DNA of 64,000 bases from Erythrobasidium yunnanense (taxonomy: Eukaryota; Basidiomycota; Cystobasidiomycetes; Erythrobasidiales; Erythrobasidiaceae): assembly GCA_001600175.1 (NCBI GenBank), contig BCJC01000001.1:4015652-4079651 (forward strand), written 5' to 3'. This document shows, piece by piece, positions 23,392 through 34,719 of the stretch. Numbering within the stretch: position 1 is the first letter of the stretch; each line of letters opens with the position of its first letter. The translations under genes were made by a program, and so were the position numbers. The notes under the pieces are model-generated. The model was not told where the DNA came from, made no database searches, and saw only the letters and a list, made by a program, of their open reading frames with translations.

Positions 23392-25187
23392 ATGAGCTTG
23401 GAGAGGTTCCTCAACAGGCTAGGACGAGATGAAGAAGAGGAAGAACGGGCTCGCCAAGAGCAAGCTCGCCAGATGAAGAAGGCCATGCGAGCCAAAGACA
23501 AGAATCCAGATACATCAGTCGCAGAGATTGCACGTACTTATGGCGTGAATGTTGCAACGTTGCGCAACAAGATCAAGAAAGCTGCTCCTCCTGCCCTCAC
23601 CAAACCCGAGGAAGCCAGACTCTTGGGTTACGTCGATGGTCTCTTTGAAGCTGGCAACATTGTCGATAGAGCGGTGCTGCTGAAAGGAGCCCATCGCAGT
23701 CAATTCGAGACCATCAAATATCCTAAAACTGCAAGAAACCTTGTCTATGTAGACGAGAATTGGCTAGACGAGTTCATCGACCGCAACCCGGAGATTCGGT
23801 TTCGCAGCAGAGCGAAATACGATAACTTAAAGATTCGTGACTACGAGTCTTTTGGACATGCTGTCAGTTTCTGGGAAGATGTGCGTACCCGTCTTAGTAG
23901 CTTCAAGGTACCCAGCTGAGGATAAGCCCATGGTGCAGCTTGCTATCAAGTGCCTAAAGTTTCGGATCTTCGATGCTGCACAAGTCTGGTATCTTAACGA
24001 GACCTCGTACTTGGCAGAGGTCGACGGAGACGGCGAGAATGCTCTTGGCTCCATCAAGCGGTACGCATGCGGGTTGTATGAATATTACGATTTCAAGCAG
24101 TCCGTCATCACGTCCCTGACAGCATACTCTGCTGCTGGACATCTGCTTGAGCCTTCCCTCATATTCCGAGCCAAAGATGTTGAAGATAATGGCTTCAGTC
24201 CGGACGAGGACGGTGTTGCTATCGCAACAAGCCAGACGGAGGATGGCTTGCGGAGTAAGAAAGGAGAGCTCGAGTGGATGGAGAGATTTGAGAAGCTCTC
24301 GAAACCTTTGTGAATGTGCTTGAGATTTCCGCATTCCAATATTCATCGTCTGATGGTCCGGCTCCAGCGTACAGCCAAACCAGTGGCGCCTCTTGCTAAT
24401 GGACGCGACGTCGTTGAGCTTCGAGTGCGACTACTACGCCAGGCAGAAGCACATCCAGATCTGCGATGTGCGCAATCTCGAGTTCGTGCACAATTACCTA
24501 GTCCAGCCAGCAGACGTGCACGCTTTCACCGACATGGCCAAAGAGTATCGTGGTACCGAAGATTCCGATTTGATATATGACGACAGTCTTATGCCCCAGG
24601 GCTTCTACGATACTCTGTCATCGTTTTGGGGAACAGCTTTCGGAGATGCAGCTGTCTGTCGGAAGGCATTTGCGGAATCTGGTGTCTTTCCAGTCGACAT
24701 GAGCAAGAATGAGAAGGTCGCTGCTCTCAAGGTGGAAGAGCAGGAGTTCCGGAATTCCCTCAATGCCAAGTCTGGCGACGCTCGTATGCGATGGGAGCTT
24801 GAAAGAACCAAGACTCTCGAGCGAACACGCGTGACAGAGCTCATCGATGAGCGTCTGAGCAAGACGACAGTGGAGCCAACAGAGGATCGCCCGAGTGCCG
24901 ACTATCGTGACTACCTGCTCTTGCAGCGCGCACGGGCTCTCGTACGACAGCAAGCAGAAGAGAACGAGCTCCTGAGGAGGTGTCTGGCTGAGCTGAGGGA
25001 GGACATGGAGCAGGAGATGGTGGAGGGAGCCATCTCGCCAGCTGCAGCTGAGGGTACGGACAAGGCGCCTGTTCTGCCAGCCTCGTCAAGTGCCACGCCA
25101 TTGGGCAGCAAGCGGACAGCTCCGCAACTGTCCCCGTCGAAGCGTAGGAGAGTGGATGATCAGTGTAATGTGTATGGAATGGTATGA
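23392..25187 (+). CDS. Domesticated pogo/CENP-B-like DDE protein, copy 3
   Basis: Three exons (23392-23880, 23939-24309, 24368-25187) give an intact 559-residue protein. An acidic, Arg/Glu-rich start leads into a clear helix-turn-helix (VAEIARTYGVNVATLRNKIKKA) and the CENP-B-like domain (LTKPEEARLLGYVDGLFEAG, then ENWLDEFIDRNPEIRFR). The DDE region has Asn at the first acidic position (WYLNETSY), keeps the second Asp (LLLMDAT) and the third (VQPADVHAF), and has the C-terminal element SGVFPVDMSKN. A Glu/Leu-rich region predicted to be a coiled coil follows (about residues 390-480), then a basic tail (PSKRRRVDD). A likely nuclear DNA-binding protein; biological target unknown. Confidence 0.83.
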
Positions 25188-25365
25188 GGCAGGAATTCGT
25201 CTGGGCAGATCCGCTAAGCCGGCGGTTTAAAGTAGTAGACAGTGTGTTGTGTCGTTCTAAACGGCTGTGTGCTGTAGCAGGTCTGATTCGAAGCAGCATT
25301 GCTCGGGCTCTTCACAACTGATTCGGCACTTCGCATCCCTGGCTCGAAAGGGCATCTTCGCAACT

Positions 25366-26443
25366 ATGAGCATCAAGGATGGTTCTTCTACCGCTGCTGC
25401 GCCTGCGCCTGCGCCAGCCAGCGCGATATCGGTCTTCTCGCAGCTGCCGCCAGACCTGACTGAGACCATCTTGCAAGGTATTCATGCCTCCCATACACCA
25501 AGAAACGTCCATTGCGCTCATGCTGGCATTGACCAGTCGTGACTGGCGCCAGCGGCATCATCGAGAACAGCCCTTATCGACCTTGGCGGATCAAGAACCG
25601 GTACTACGAAACGACTGTCTACTTCCATATCTTAAAGAGCTTGTACCAAGTAGCAAAGAATGTACAAGCTGGCTCGCCTGCTGTCTTGGTCTTGCTGGAT
25701 AATTCGAAGGTATGCAAGAGCGCTCGGTCCATAGTATAGCAAGCTGACGTGAAACTAGCAGGACGCCAATATGAACTTCCTATCGCAACTGGACGTAGAT
25801 AGTATCGATATACCGCTCGTAGCGGGCAAAGCGAGTCAAGCGATAGCGAGTGGTCAAGATATAGCGGACGAATGCTTTGCAAATGGCTGGGAATACGTAG
25901 ATCTCGAGGAAAGTGGACAAGATGAAGCGGGAGGTACGCACATACCAGCTCATGACTGAGTATACCGCACCTTATGCGCAATCGGCAGGCCAAACGGGAT
26001 ATGCTAGACTGTCAGAAGCTCTGCAAGCGCACATGTGGCCTATCCTGAACGATGAAGAAAGTCATTCACAAGACACGAAAGCGCCAGAAGTCTCGAAGCA
26101 ACCGGAGACAGGCAAGGCCCAGCTAGCTTTCAACGATGACTTCTCTCCCTTCATCAGCAGATCTCAGTCTACATCAGGCCCAATTGAAAATCATACACCT
26201 CCTGAGGACTGGGAGAAAGAGCTATCCCTCGCCGATTCCGATGCCGATAACGATGCACAAGACCCGACTGCAAGATTAGCGAACATGTTCGCTTCATTAG
26301 CGGACCTGAAAGATCAGGCTATGTCTCTGCCGGAGGGAGATAGAAGGAAAGACTTTGCAGCGGACATTGCCATGAAGTTTGCGAAGCAGCTGGACTCGCT
26401 GATCGAGGGTGATGATAGCGATGAAGACGCAGCGAGGAGGTGA
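25366..26443 (+). CDS. Alpha- and gamma-adaptin-binding protein p34 (AAGAB/IRC6 family)
   Basis: p34 binds clathrin adaptors AP-1 and AP-2 and acts as their assembly chaperone. Start ATG 25366. The first exon has an Ala/Pro-rich lead and ISVFSQLPPDLTETILQ, then an intron beginning GTATTC leads to VVTGASGIIENSPYRPWRIKNRYYETTV, which matches the family's pseudo-GTPase N-terminus (PWTIDNKYY in animals). Then come AVLVLLDNSK, an intron with GCTGAC, IADECFANGWEYVDLEE, and the signature C-terminal helix LANMFASLADLKDQAMSLPEG. Stop at 26443. The first intron contains an in-frame-looking stretch, but only splicing it out fits the family. Confidence 0.82.
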
Positions 26444-26495
26444 AGAGATATAGATGTACTTAGATAGTGTGAATACAGCACATTCTAGCGAGTGT

Positions 26496-28320
26496 CTAGC
26501 TCGATGCCTCCTCCTTGCCCGTCTTATCTACGATATCCGTACTTCCAAAGCTGAGAATCCCAGCCTCATCGAGCTGTTTGACCGTCTCTTCACCTTCTTC
26601 CACCGCCATTCTCCCCAATACCTTATTGACATCTTCCAGACTCTTACTCTTGAGTGCTTTCTGGAGGTTCTTCGGGAAGCTAGTGAAGATATCCCATCTC
26701 TTCTGCAAGAAATCCCTCACTACTACAGGGTCCATATTTTCGCTTCCTTCACCCTCTAAGGTGATAGTCTCGGGCGGAGGACCGTCGGGTACTTCGAAAG
26801 TTATTGTCGTGCCGGGGTCGGAGGCGACGAGCTGGATCTGCTCTCGCTCCCCTTGGGAATTCACACCGGCTTCGGTGCGCTCGGCTAGCATCTCTACACT
26901 CCGCTTGGCTATCCTGTCGTATGTCTGTTGGACATCGTCTCGGAACACCTTGAGCGCGTCGTTGTTTGTAGCCATTCTGTGACAAAGGAGAGTTAGCTAA
27001 GCTTCTATATAGCAGGTGTCAGAGTCAGCCTACCGCTTGAAGAAGAGCGCCACGCCATCTTTACCCAATTTCCTGCAGTACTGCAACACGAGTGCCTGAT
27101 GGACACACGCATACAAGTATTTCTTCTCTCCCCTCATACCAGCTTCGAACGCTTCCATGAGGATCGCGTCATTCACATCTTCTTTCAAAAGTGTGGGTTC
27201 TTTACTCAGTGCATTGAAAGCTTGTTCCCAGTTCCCTACTTCGAGCTTTGTGAATTGCTTAGCGGAGGGCGTGAGCGTTGGGACTTCCTCATCATCGTCG
27301 TCGCCATCGTCTTCATCTTCATCTCCGTCTGTAACATTGAGCTTGGCGACTTCGGTGTCTGGCGCATAACCTGATTGAGAAGGTCCAGCATCTGCTTGAG
27401 ACCCGCTTGATTTCGGGTTCAAGGTCTCGATTTGTGTAGTCTTCTCAGTCTTCTTTTGCGCTTTCACTTTGGGCGCTGGCTTTACGGGATCTACGATCTG
27501 CGCTGTTGCTGCGTTCTTATTGACGTGCTGGAAAGATCAATGCGTGGATCAGCGTGGAAGCGAGGAATAGACAATGTGTGACTCACACCAGAGCTGAAGC
27601 CTTCGTGGATATCCTCGCTCGTGATGAGCTTCTTTGCTTCTGCCTGTTCCCTTTCAATCTCTTTCTTGCAATGCTCAGTCCTGTCTGCCAACTGCTTCCT
27701 GTGCACCTTGAGAGTCTTCTCCAGCTCTCTACTCCTCTCTGTCGTATCGTTGACCTTCTTCTCCTGCACCTCTGTCGCTACCGTGTTCATGAGGTGATAG
27801 ATCATATCGTCGTAGCTCGGTTGATCAGGCTTGCTTCCAGGGGGTTTCTCAGCATCAGGTCTATCCTTGGTACTCTTCAACTCTGCCATGTGTCGTTCAA
27901 AGTAGGCTGTCCCTTCAGACCCTACTTTGGAGATAAGAGCATCGAGACGGGGTAGAAGGGTATTGTTGAGCGCTATCTCGCTCTCGTGAAAGGCAATGCG
28001 CCGTCTGCGCTCTTCTCGCTTCTCGTGGATATCGCGTTGCTTCCATCTAAGACCTCGGTTCAGCTTACGTTCATGCTGGCGTATCCAGTAACCAGTCGCA
28101 CCGGATGAATGACTTCTTGTCGACGCTGGACATCACAATCAGGATCAGCATTCGTACATTGACAGTATTCTAGCCGTGTCTCCCCCACTTCGGGTGCACC
28201 TCGACGTCGCTCTCGTCGCTGAGCTGTACTGGCGCAGGATCCAGTCAGCATACCAAGCTACACTCCCTACAAGTATCACTACTCATCTAGCTTGTCCCAC
28301 TTGTTGTAGTTGAGCGGCAT
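26496..28320 (-). CDS. CDC37: Hsp90 co-chaperone Cdc37
   Basis: Cdc37 delivers protein kinases to Hsp90. The N-terminal signature MPLNYNKWDKL starts at 28320 and continues ELSDESDVEVHPNVDK...RWKQRDIHEKREER after small exons. The middle holds the long coiled coil (EKTLKVHRKQLADR), then the Hsp90-binding domain (FTKLEVGNWEQAFNAL, LVLQYCRKLGKDGVALFFKR) and the C-terminal part ending GKEEASS at 26496. Introns occur after each of these pieces. The first intron (28286-28226) fits only as an AT-AC intron. The acidic linker (DGDEDEDDGDDDDEE) is longer than in yeast. Assignment is firm. Confidence 0.94.
28226..28286 (-). other. AT-AC intron 1 of CDC37
   Basis: Exon 1 ends GACAAGCTAG, the intron begins ATGAGT, contains TGCTGAC near its 3' end and ends GTAC; the next exon begins AGCTCAGCGAC. 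Only this junction gives KWDKLELSDESD. Every GT donor in the vicinity is in the wrong phase or lies after a stop. Confidence 0.65.
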
Positions 28321-28396
28321 CGTAAATGAGGCTTTACTTTGTCCAGAATCAACGTGCATCTTTGCTCTAAACAACACAAAACACTAAAAGCATTGA

Positions 28397-28693
28397 ATGA
28401 GCAAGACCTTTACCACTGCCTTCGCAAGTGTTACAAAGCTCAGCTGGCCAGGATCAAGCTCAAGTACTCTGAAAGGCCAGCGCTGCTGGAACTATCGAAC
28501 CTTCTCTGAGACAGCGATCAAGGCATCAAGCGGGACCACTCATCCTACCGTCAACAGTCACTTTAGACAATACTCTGCAGCGTCTACATCCATTGCTCCC
28601 TCTTCCTCTGCGTACCTGACACGTGCAGCGCCAAGTCGAGATCGTCATAGAGTGCTCTCTACACATCCAAAGAAGCAGGAAGCCGCAGCTTGA
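28397..28693 (+). CDS. Possible small protein, mitochondrial-presequence-like
   Basis: A 98-residue open frame rich in Ser, Thr, Ala and Arg and poor in acidic residues, which could be a mitochondrial protein. It sits between divergent CDC37 and the amidotransferase gene and stops only 38 bp before the latter's ATG. It might instead be an upstream open frame or leader of that gene. No family is recognised. Confidence 0.3.
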   Translation: MSKTFTTAFASVTKLSWPGSSSSTLKGQRCWNYRTFSETAIKASSGTTHPTVNSHFRQYSAASTSIAPSSSAYLTRAAPSRDRHRVLSTHPKKQEAAA

Positions 28694-28731
28694 GCACTCT
28701 ACTTAACACCACATCCATCATATCCGAAAGC

Positions 28732-30225
28732 ATGAAGCAAAAGTCAGAACAAGCAAGCAAGGCCGCTGGAACCAACCGTAAAGAAAGGAATCTCAACATC
28801 GCTTTCCTCATATGTGATGAGCCTACGGAAACTACCCTCAAGACACATGGAGGATTCGACGAGTGACTCTGCCTTCCCTCCACTCCTTCTATCTGTCTTC
28901 CGATACTGATTGCCGAGATGATCTGCCAGCATGCTGCATAATGTCCTTGAACCCCTCATCAAGAAAGAACACGACTATGTAAAGCTCACCGTAGAAGGCT
29001 ACGACGTAGTAGAGAAGAGGGAATACCCAAGCAGCAAAGATCTAGAGAATATAGACGCCGTCTGTATCTCGGGAAGCTTTGTCGAAGATGCTTACAAGGA
29101 CGCACCCTGGATATCGAGATTGTGTGGATTCGTGAGTCTGCTATATAATAGTATACTCAGGAGCGTCTGACCCGCGTTTGTTCAGATGGTCTACCTCCAC
29201 GATCAGCATCCGTAGGCATTCCTTCGTCTGAGACACGTATCGTTGCTGACTCTTCTCTTCGCAGTCGCATACGCCTCATATAAGTCATCATACCTACTCC
29301 GGGTTTAATAAAGCGCTGACATCCTCTGAACTGGTATCTGCTTCGGCCTGCAAAGTAAGCTTTCCCATCGGATATTCCCAAACGAGCTCATAGCTGACAC
29401 ATATCATGTACAGTCCTAGCACGAGCATTTGGCGCTCGAGTCGAAGCGAACGATCTAGGCTGGGAGATCGGGTCCACCGAATTAAAGCTAACAGAAGAAG
29501 GCAAGAAGATACTGGGCACCCCAGGCAGTCCCGAAGAGAAGCTTGTATGTCCTCCCATCCCCTTGCCGCTCACTTCACTCTGATTGTACCCTTTCCAGCG
29601 AATTCAACAAGTCCACTCAGACCACGTAACGACAGTTCCCGACGATTTCGAGCTCCTTGCATCGAGCGAGAAATGCAAGATCCAAGCTATAGCAAAATAC
29701 TACAAAGATCGAGATACGGGGAAGAATTGCGAATCGCCTGGGTATAGGCATGGACTGCAGAAACCCCCGAAGCCGTATTGCGATATCCATATACTTGCTT
29801 GTCAGGGACATCCGGAGTGGTGCGTTTTCTTTTGGCTTTGAGAATGAAGGGAGGCTGATTTGGGATTGTGTGATGACCGTCTAGGGGCCAGGATGTCATC
29901 GATCCGCTTGTTGATGGTACGTCGAAGCATCTCAATCTCGCACAGCTCCACACCTGAAGCATATTCGACACATCTGACTCCGATTGCTCTACAGAGTTCC
30001 TCAAAGACGGCAAGATCGACGAGGAAATCGCCAAGACTGCAAAGCAGTACACAAAGGAGAACGACGATGCCGAGGTGAGCTCTTTTCCCTCCTCTGCAAT
30101 GTTACAAAGCTTATCGTGTTTCGCTACCTTCACAGAAATTCGCCCGCGCTATGCTTCGCATGCTTGGAATCGCGCTCGAGTCGACGTTCGAAGCTAAAGG
30201 GGTGTCATCAGAGCAAGCTGATTAG
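28732..30225 (+). CDS. Class I glutamine amidotransferase-like protein
   Basis: Fungal class I GATase-like proteins resemble the glutaminase half of GMP synthase; their substrate is mostly unknown. Start MKQKSEQASKAAG at 28732. Strand-turn elements follow: NIAFLICDEPTE, DAVCISGSFVEDAYKD, MVYLHDQHPRIRLIGICFGLQ, where Cys of CFG is the nucleophile, and later VHSDHVTTVP and ACQGHPEW, which carries the catalytic His. The residue after CFG is Leu where His is commonest. Seven or so introns are present; one, 29280-29331, fits only as AT-AC. The C-terminus is a helical tail ending SSEQAD at 30225. Confidence 0.85.
29280..29331 (+). other. AT-AC intron in the amidotransferase gene
   Basis: The exon ends CGCCTCAT, the intron begins ATAAGT, has GCTGAC 12 nt before its 3' end and ends GAAC; the next exon begins TGGTATCTGC. 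This junction alone produces RLIGICFG, the catalytic motif. Reading on meets TAA at once, and no GT-AG choice keeps the Cys motif. Confidence 0.75.
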
Positions 30226-30494
30226 ATGCTCATTCTCTAGTTCTATTGGCCTTTTCTTTACTAGCAGGAATCGACAGCAGCCTCATACTGTAGTCAGTTA
30301 GCATAGCATACTTAGCAGTCGGGAGAGAAGTGCAGCATCTTATCTAAACAAGCGTAAAGATAGTCGTCAGCTGCAGAATACTTGCAAGGAAAAAATGCAC
30401 GATCAATTGGTCTAAAGGAGTGCCTGATTGACCCGCATCATCACGGCCGGATGCTCCTTGTCTCCTTCCGTTTGTCTGATACTTTCTGTTCGCA

Positions 30495-31792
30495 ATGGCC
30501 TCACCTTATGGAGACTATGCACATCTACTGCCTCCCTCATGGAAGACTGTCATCTCGAGCTGGCTAGGTCAGCCGGACCACTCCATCTCTCAGCTTCCCA
30601 GTCTGATCCGAGCGCGATACAGCGGAAGACACACCTTCGTTCGACTATGGAGGCTTTGTAGTTGGCGAATCCCAGGAAGAAGCTGTACTTCTAGGCAAAA
30701 AAGCCGTAAGCTTTCTCTTGCGGAAACGATCAAAGCCGGCTCACAGAGCTGATGGTAGCAATAAACAGGGCGTATTGGCTGGAGTACCTTTCTTTGATGA
30801 AGTGTTCAAGCAGCTGGACTGCACGTATGCCACCTCGCTTGTCGCTGGCTAGGTCAAGGCTGAGTCTCTTCGATGTCATAGCGTAACATGGCACTTCAAA
30901 GAGGGAGACGCCTTTGAACCTACACCTGATAATCCAAAGATCAAAGTAGCGACAGCGAAAGGCAAAGCTCGCCAACTCTTATTAGGCGAAAGAGTCGCTC
31001 TGAACACGTTAGCGAGATGTTCCGGAATTGCTACGCAGTGAGTTGCTTTTCATTCCTTCTGTCTACAAGAATACGACTCTGACTAGGTCTCGCGCGCAGA
31101 TCCCGACGCCTTTCGGAGAAAGCTAAAGCGTGCGGATGGACAGGCATCATCGCTGGAACACGCAAGACTACACCTGGTTTCAGGCTTGTTGAAAAGTATG
31201 GGATGCTCGTGGGAGGTGTTGATCCGCATCGGTATGATCTGAGCAGCATGGTCATGCTCAAGGATAACCATATCTGGTCGAAAGGTGCGGTGTCTGATTG
31301 ACCCCGTACATACGTACCTAAAGGCTGATCGAATAAATGACAGGCTCCATTCCAGAAGCTGTACAAGCAGCTCGCAATGTTTGCGGCTTCTCCCTCCGCA
31401 TAGACGTCGAATGCACCAGCGAAGCCGAAGCTATCCAAGCTATAGATTCTGGTGCAGACGTAGTCATGCTTGACAACTTCACAAAAGACCAACTCCATGC
31501 ATGCTGCAAGACGCTCAAGCAGAAATATAGTGCTCAGGGCCAGGATCAGAAGACTAGGAAATGGTTGATTGAAGTCTCGGGAGGCGTCACGCCTGAGAAC
31601 TTCGAAGAACATGTGCACCCTGGTTAGCACATGCTCTACATTCCTTGGCTGAGAGTTCGCTGATCCATCTTGGCTGCAGACGTGGACATCATCTCGACTT
31701 CTTCCATACATCAGTCGGTAGCTCACATCGATTTCAGCTTGAAGATCACGCCCAAGAACAAGAAGGTAGCAGATACAAGCGATGCTTTGTGA
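30495..31792 (+). CDS. BNA6: Nicotinate-nucleotide pyrophosphorylase (quinolinate phosphoribosyltransferase)
   Basis: This enzyme converts quinolinate and PRPP to nicotinate mononucleotide in de novo NAD synthesis. Start [16 protein letters not shown]. After the first intron come [43 protein letters not shown], then [18 protein letters not shown] with the substrate-binding Arg/Lys, [42 protein letters not shown] and [11 protein letters not shown]. Stop at 31790-31792. About six introns are used. Full-length and with all expected motifs. Confidence 0.94.
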
Positions 31793-32247
31793 TCGTCAAT
31801 TACCAGGCTGGACTCAAAGAAACACCCTGAGCAGCTTCGAACAATCTCATCCTGCATATTAGCCATAGTCTAAACAGCTTGAGAACCGGGAATACGTCTG
31901 GGTCTTCCTGATGTAGAGGTGACAGGCACCTTATGACGGCAGCTGTCTGTTTGGATGGCAACTCATACCCTAGTCTATAGCTTAGCGCTCTGCAGATCTG
32001 TTTGCATAGAGTATAGGGAAGCATTCAGCAACGCATACCGAGTCTCTCTCTTGACCTTTCACGTCTACTTGCGTCCTGAGCCTCACCTTTGCAACAGCCC
32101 AACTCGTTACGCGCACAGATCTTCTTTCTCGACACTCCGCTTCATACATCCACACACTCATTTCGGCAGCCCAAGACATAGCACACATACACACTCCTTT
32201 GGCCTACAACGAAAGCAAGCTGGCCTTGTAACAAGTCAAATGCGCTG
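31793..32247. other. Intergenic region upstream of the membrane-protein gene
   Basis: This 455-bp gap is pyrimidine-rich and A/C-rich (especially 32040-32210), as for a promoter and 5' leader. No RNA gene or repeat family is seen. Confidence 0.4.
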
Positions 32248-34719
32248 ATGCGGGATAGCGCGCACGACGAGGACGACGAAAGAGGAGGGACCCAGCTCAG
32301 CGCGCGTACCGATATTGTCTGTATACTGGCAGGATTGGTAGGGAGAGAATGCGAACAGCGTAAAGCAGAGCTGTAAGTTTCAGTTGCATGGAAGCCGCAG
32401 CTCTTTTCGGTCGTTCTTGACGCGCCTTTCCGTCGTAAACGCAGGCTCGCACAGAACAGCAAGCTGCGTATACGACAGTCCCATCATCATCATCATCACG
32501 ATGGAGCACATCGCCATGTTCAGCAGCAGCATCAGCAGCAGCGCCGACGTCTGCGAGAAAGGGAGCAGTTCACCGTGACTTTCAGCAGCGATAATGGGCT
32601 TATCAACAGCGACGATCGCGGACTACTCTATTCCTTACTGTACCCTACAGCTACTCCTACTTCCACGTCCACCCTGACGCGTGCAACAACGACGCCGGCG
32701 CAGTCTCTGCAGACCGGTCAGTCGCGGTCAAGCCTGTCGACCAGACCGCATATCATTTCAAGCTCATACAGCACAGATGCCGGGAGACAGCCTCTGTACA
32801 CGACGACGTCACGGTCTACTAGTAGCTCTTCGAAGCAGCGACAGTCCCAATCAAAGTCTGAAGATAGGGTTGGTTACAGCACGAGCTCGAGCTCGAAGCA
32901 TACGCCAGCACCAACACCCAATCCGCATGAAGAGGGGAAGAAGCAGGGTCAGAACGAGCCACATAACAATCCTCAGCCGCCAATAACCCGTACATCAAGC
33001 AGGACAACTTCGTCGCAGCGGAAGACCATCACGCGCTCGACGACGTCGCCAGGAGTCGCGAATACATCTGGGATCGTGCGAGTCTGCGTAGCGCGACCTT
33101 CGTCCAGCTCAAGCGTGTCCAACGCGCCCTCGGCCGAGAGCGGCTCTGCATCAAATTCGAAGCAGGCTTCTTCCTCGTTGGCGCAAACCACTCCTACACG
33201 AAGTGCCTCTGGCAACTATGCACGAACAACTGCTTCGACTCAGATATCAGGAGGCCAGACGACCATCTTCGACTATGGCTGCTCCACCTCCTCGTCAGCA
33301 AGTACTAGTTCGAGCGCAACATCAGATACTTCTATTGCACTTCCTTCAAGTGTCGATCCGATAGGCAATAACGCGAACGGCGAAAAGGATCAAAGCGAGC
33401 CAGTCGCCTTCTTCGCGACTTCAGGCGGGAAAGGCACGATAGCAGGAGTTTCGTTAGCTGGCGCAGCAGTCGTAGCCGGCCTAGCATTCATCTTCCTTGT
33501 TTGGAGGAAGCGACAAGCGAGCAAGACGGGCGGCGTGTTTCTTGCAGGCCGACGAGCTAGCGGGAGAAGCTCTACTTCGAGTTTTGGGGATTCTACAACC
33601 AGCTTACCTGGCATGCAGGAGACCTATCGCGATGGTAACTGGACTCAAGAGAATCTCAATGCTTCGCAGCCATATCTACCAGCGCCTGTAAACGAAAGAT
33701 CCTTCTTCGTCGAAAGTCGGCGGTTCGACAGTTTCCCTCGCGGGCAAACAGTGCCAGCAGGTGCTTTCACTGGCGCTATTCCAGTCACGCGACCAGCTAT
33801 GACGCGCGCCAACCTTTCGGACGATCAAGATCCCTTCTCCGACCCCTCTTCGTCTGGTCATGGAACGTCTGAGACGCAGCATACAGTTGTTTCTCCAGGC
33901 ATGATGGCGGCTTGGCACGCTACTGGCTTGTCTGGAGCAGTAGCGACTTCGGACGAGGACTATAATGCTCGAAACCATCAGCGTCGCAGATCAGGGTACA
34001 TGTCTGATACCTATCGCAGCAGGAAAAGCAGGAGTAGACCCGTGAGTCACAATCGTTTCAGGCATGGACAGCGAAAGAAGCTCACAGTTGCGATGACTTC
34101 GCAGCTTTCCGTTCGCAATCCAGACTCCGATGAGACAGTGCATACGGAACCTCATGCGACCGCTTCTTCAGATGGCGGTCATTATACTTCTGAAGCGTAC
34201 CCAAATGCCTACCATATGGCCTCTGGACCAGCTATAGGCGTCGTTCCGCCAAGTCCCGAGCAGCAGCGCACGTTACCACAGCATTCTGGAAGCTGGCAGC
34301 CCTGGTCTCACCCTCATTCATACGCTTCTCAGCATCCTAATAATCGAGCCTCTACACCTCCTATCACGACCATATACCCATACTATTCCAATTCTCCTCA
34401 AGAAGTGCAAGGCAGCTTTACTCCTGGTCTACCTCACCCTATATCTGTGCATCACGAAGCAACAGGCTCCCATGGGTCGTTGGGTGATCCAGCTGGCAGA
34501 GCAACGCCGGCTAGCTCCATATCCAGCAGTCTTTGGCGGCCGGACAGTATTCTCGATAATGCACAACAAGGCCCGCCCCGGGCACCATGGATGAATGAAG
34601 GAGTAGAAACGCCGCATGAAATACAAGATGTGCAATTAGGGACGGTGCAGGGTGCAGGTGGTAGATCTGCAGGACCACCGCTTGGCTTGGCAGGCGGGGA
34701 CAGTTATTTCGCAAGATAG
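32248..34719 (+). CDS. Ser/Thr-rich single-pass membrane protein
   Basis: Exon 1 is 32248-32372; an intron starting GTAAGT (32373-32444) joins it in phase to a long second exon, giving about 799 residues. The N-terminal half has a His/Gln-rich stretch and then about 230 residues dominated by Ser and Thr, a probable O-glycosylated outer segment. One clear membrane helix follows (GVSLAGAAVVAGLAFIFLVW) directly followed by RKR, and a 400-residue polar inner tail. The architecture recalls fungal cell-wall stress sensors, but there is no WSC domain and no obvious signal peptide; a weak hydrophobic patch is in exon 1. Role unknown. Confidence 0.7.

Noticed and set aside
19345-25187. Active DNA transposons
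   Set aside because: The first catalytic Asp is replaced in all three, no terminal inverted repeats were seen, and the copies share introns and promoter spacing, which fits host genes better.
25484-25702. Open frame resembling the second half of an F-box protein (ALTSRDWRQ)
   Set aside because: It lies mostly in the first intron and in another frame of the p34 gene; the overlapping frame PWR-IKNRYY matches p34 much better.
28226-28286. U12-type (minor spliceosome) intron in CDC37
   Set aside because: The donor ATGAGT and the TGCTGAC branch site differ from the U12 consensus and match the usual introns here apart from the terminal bases.
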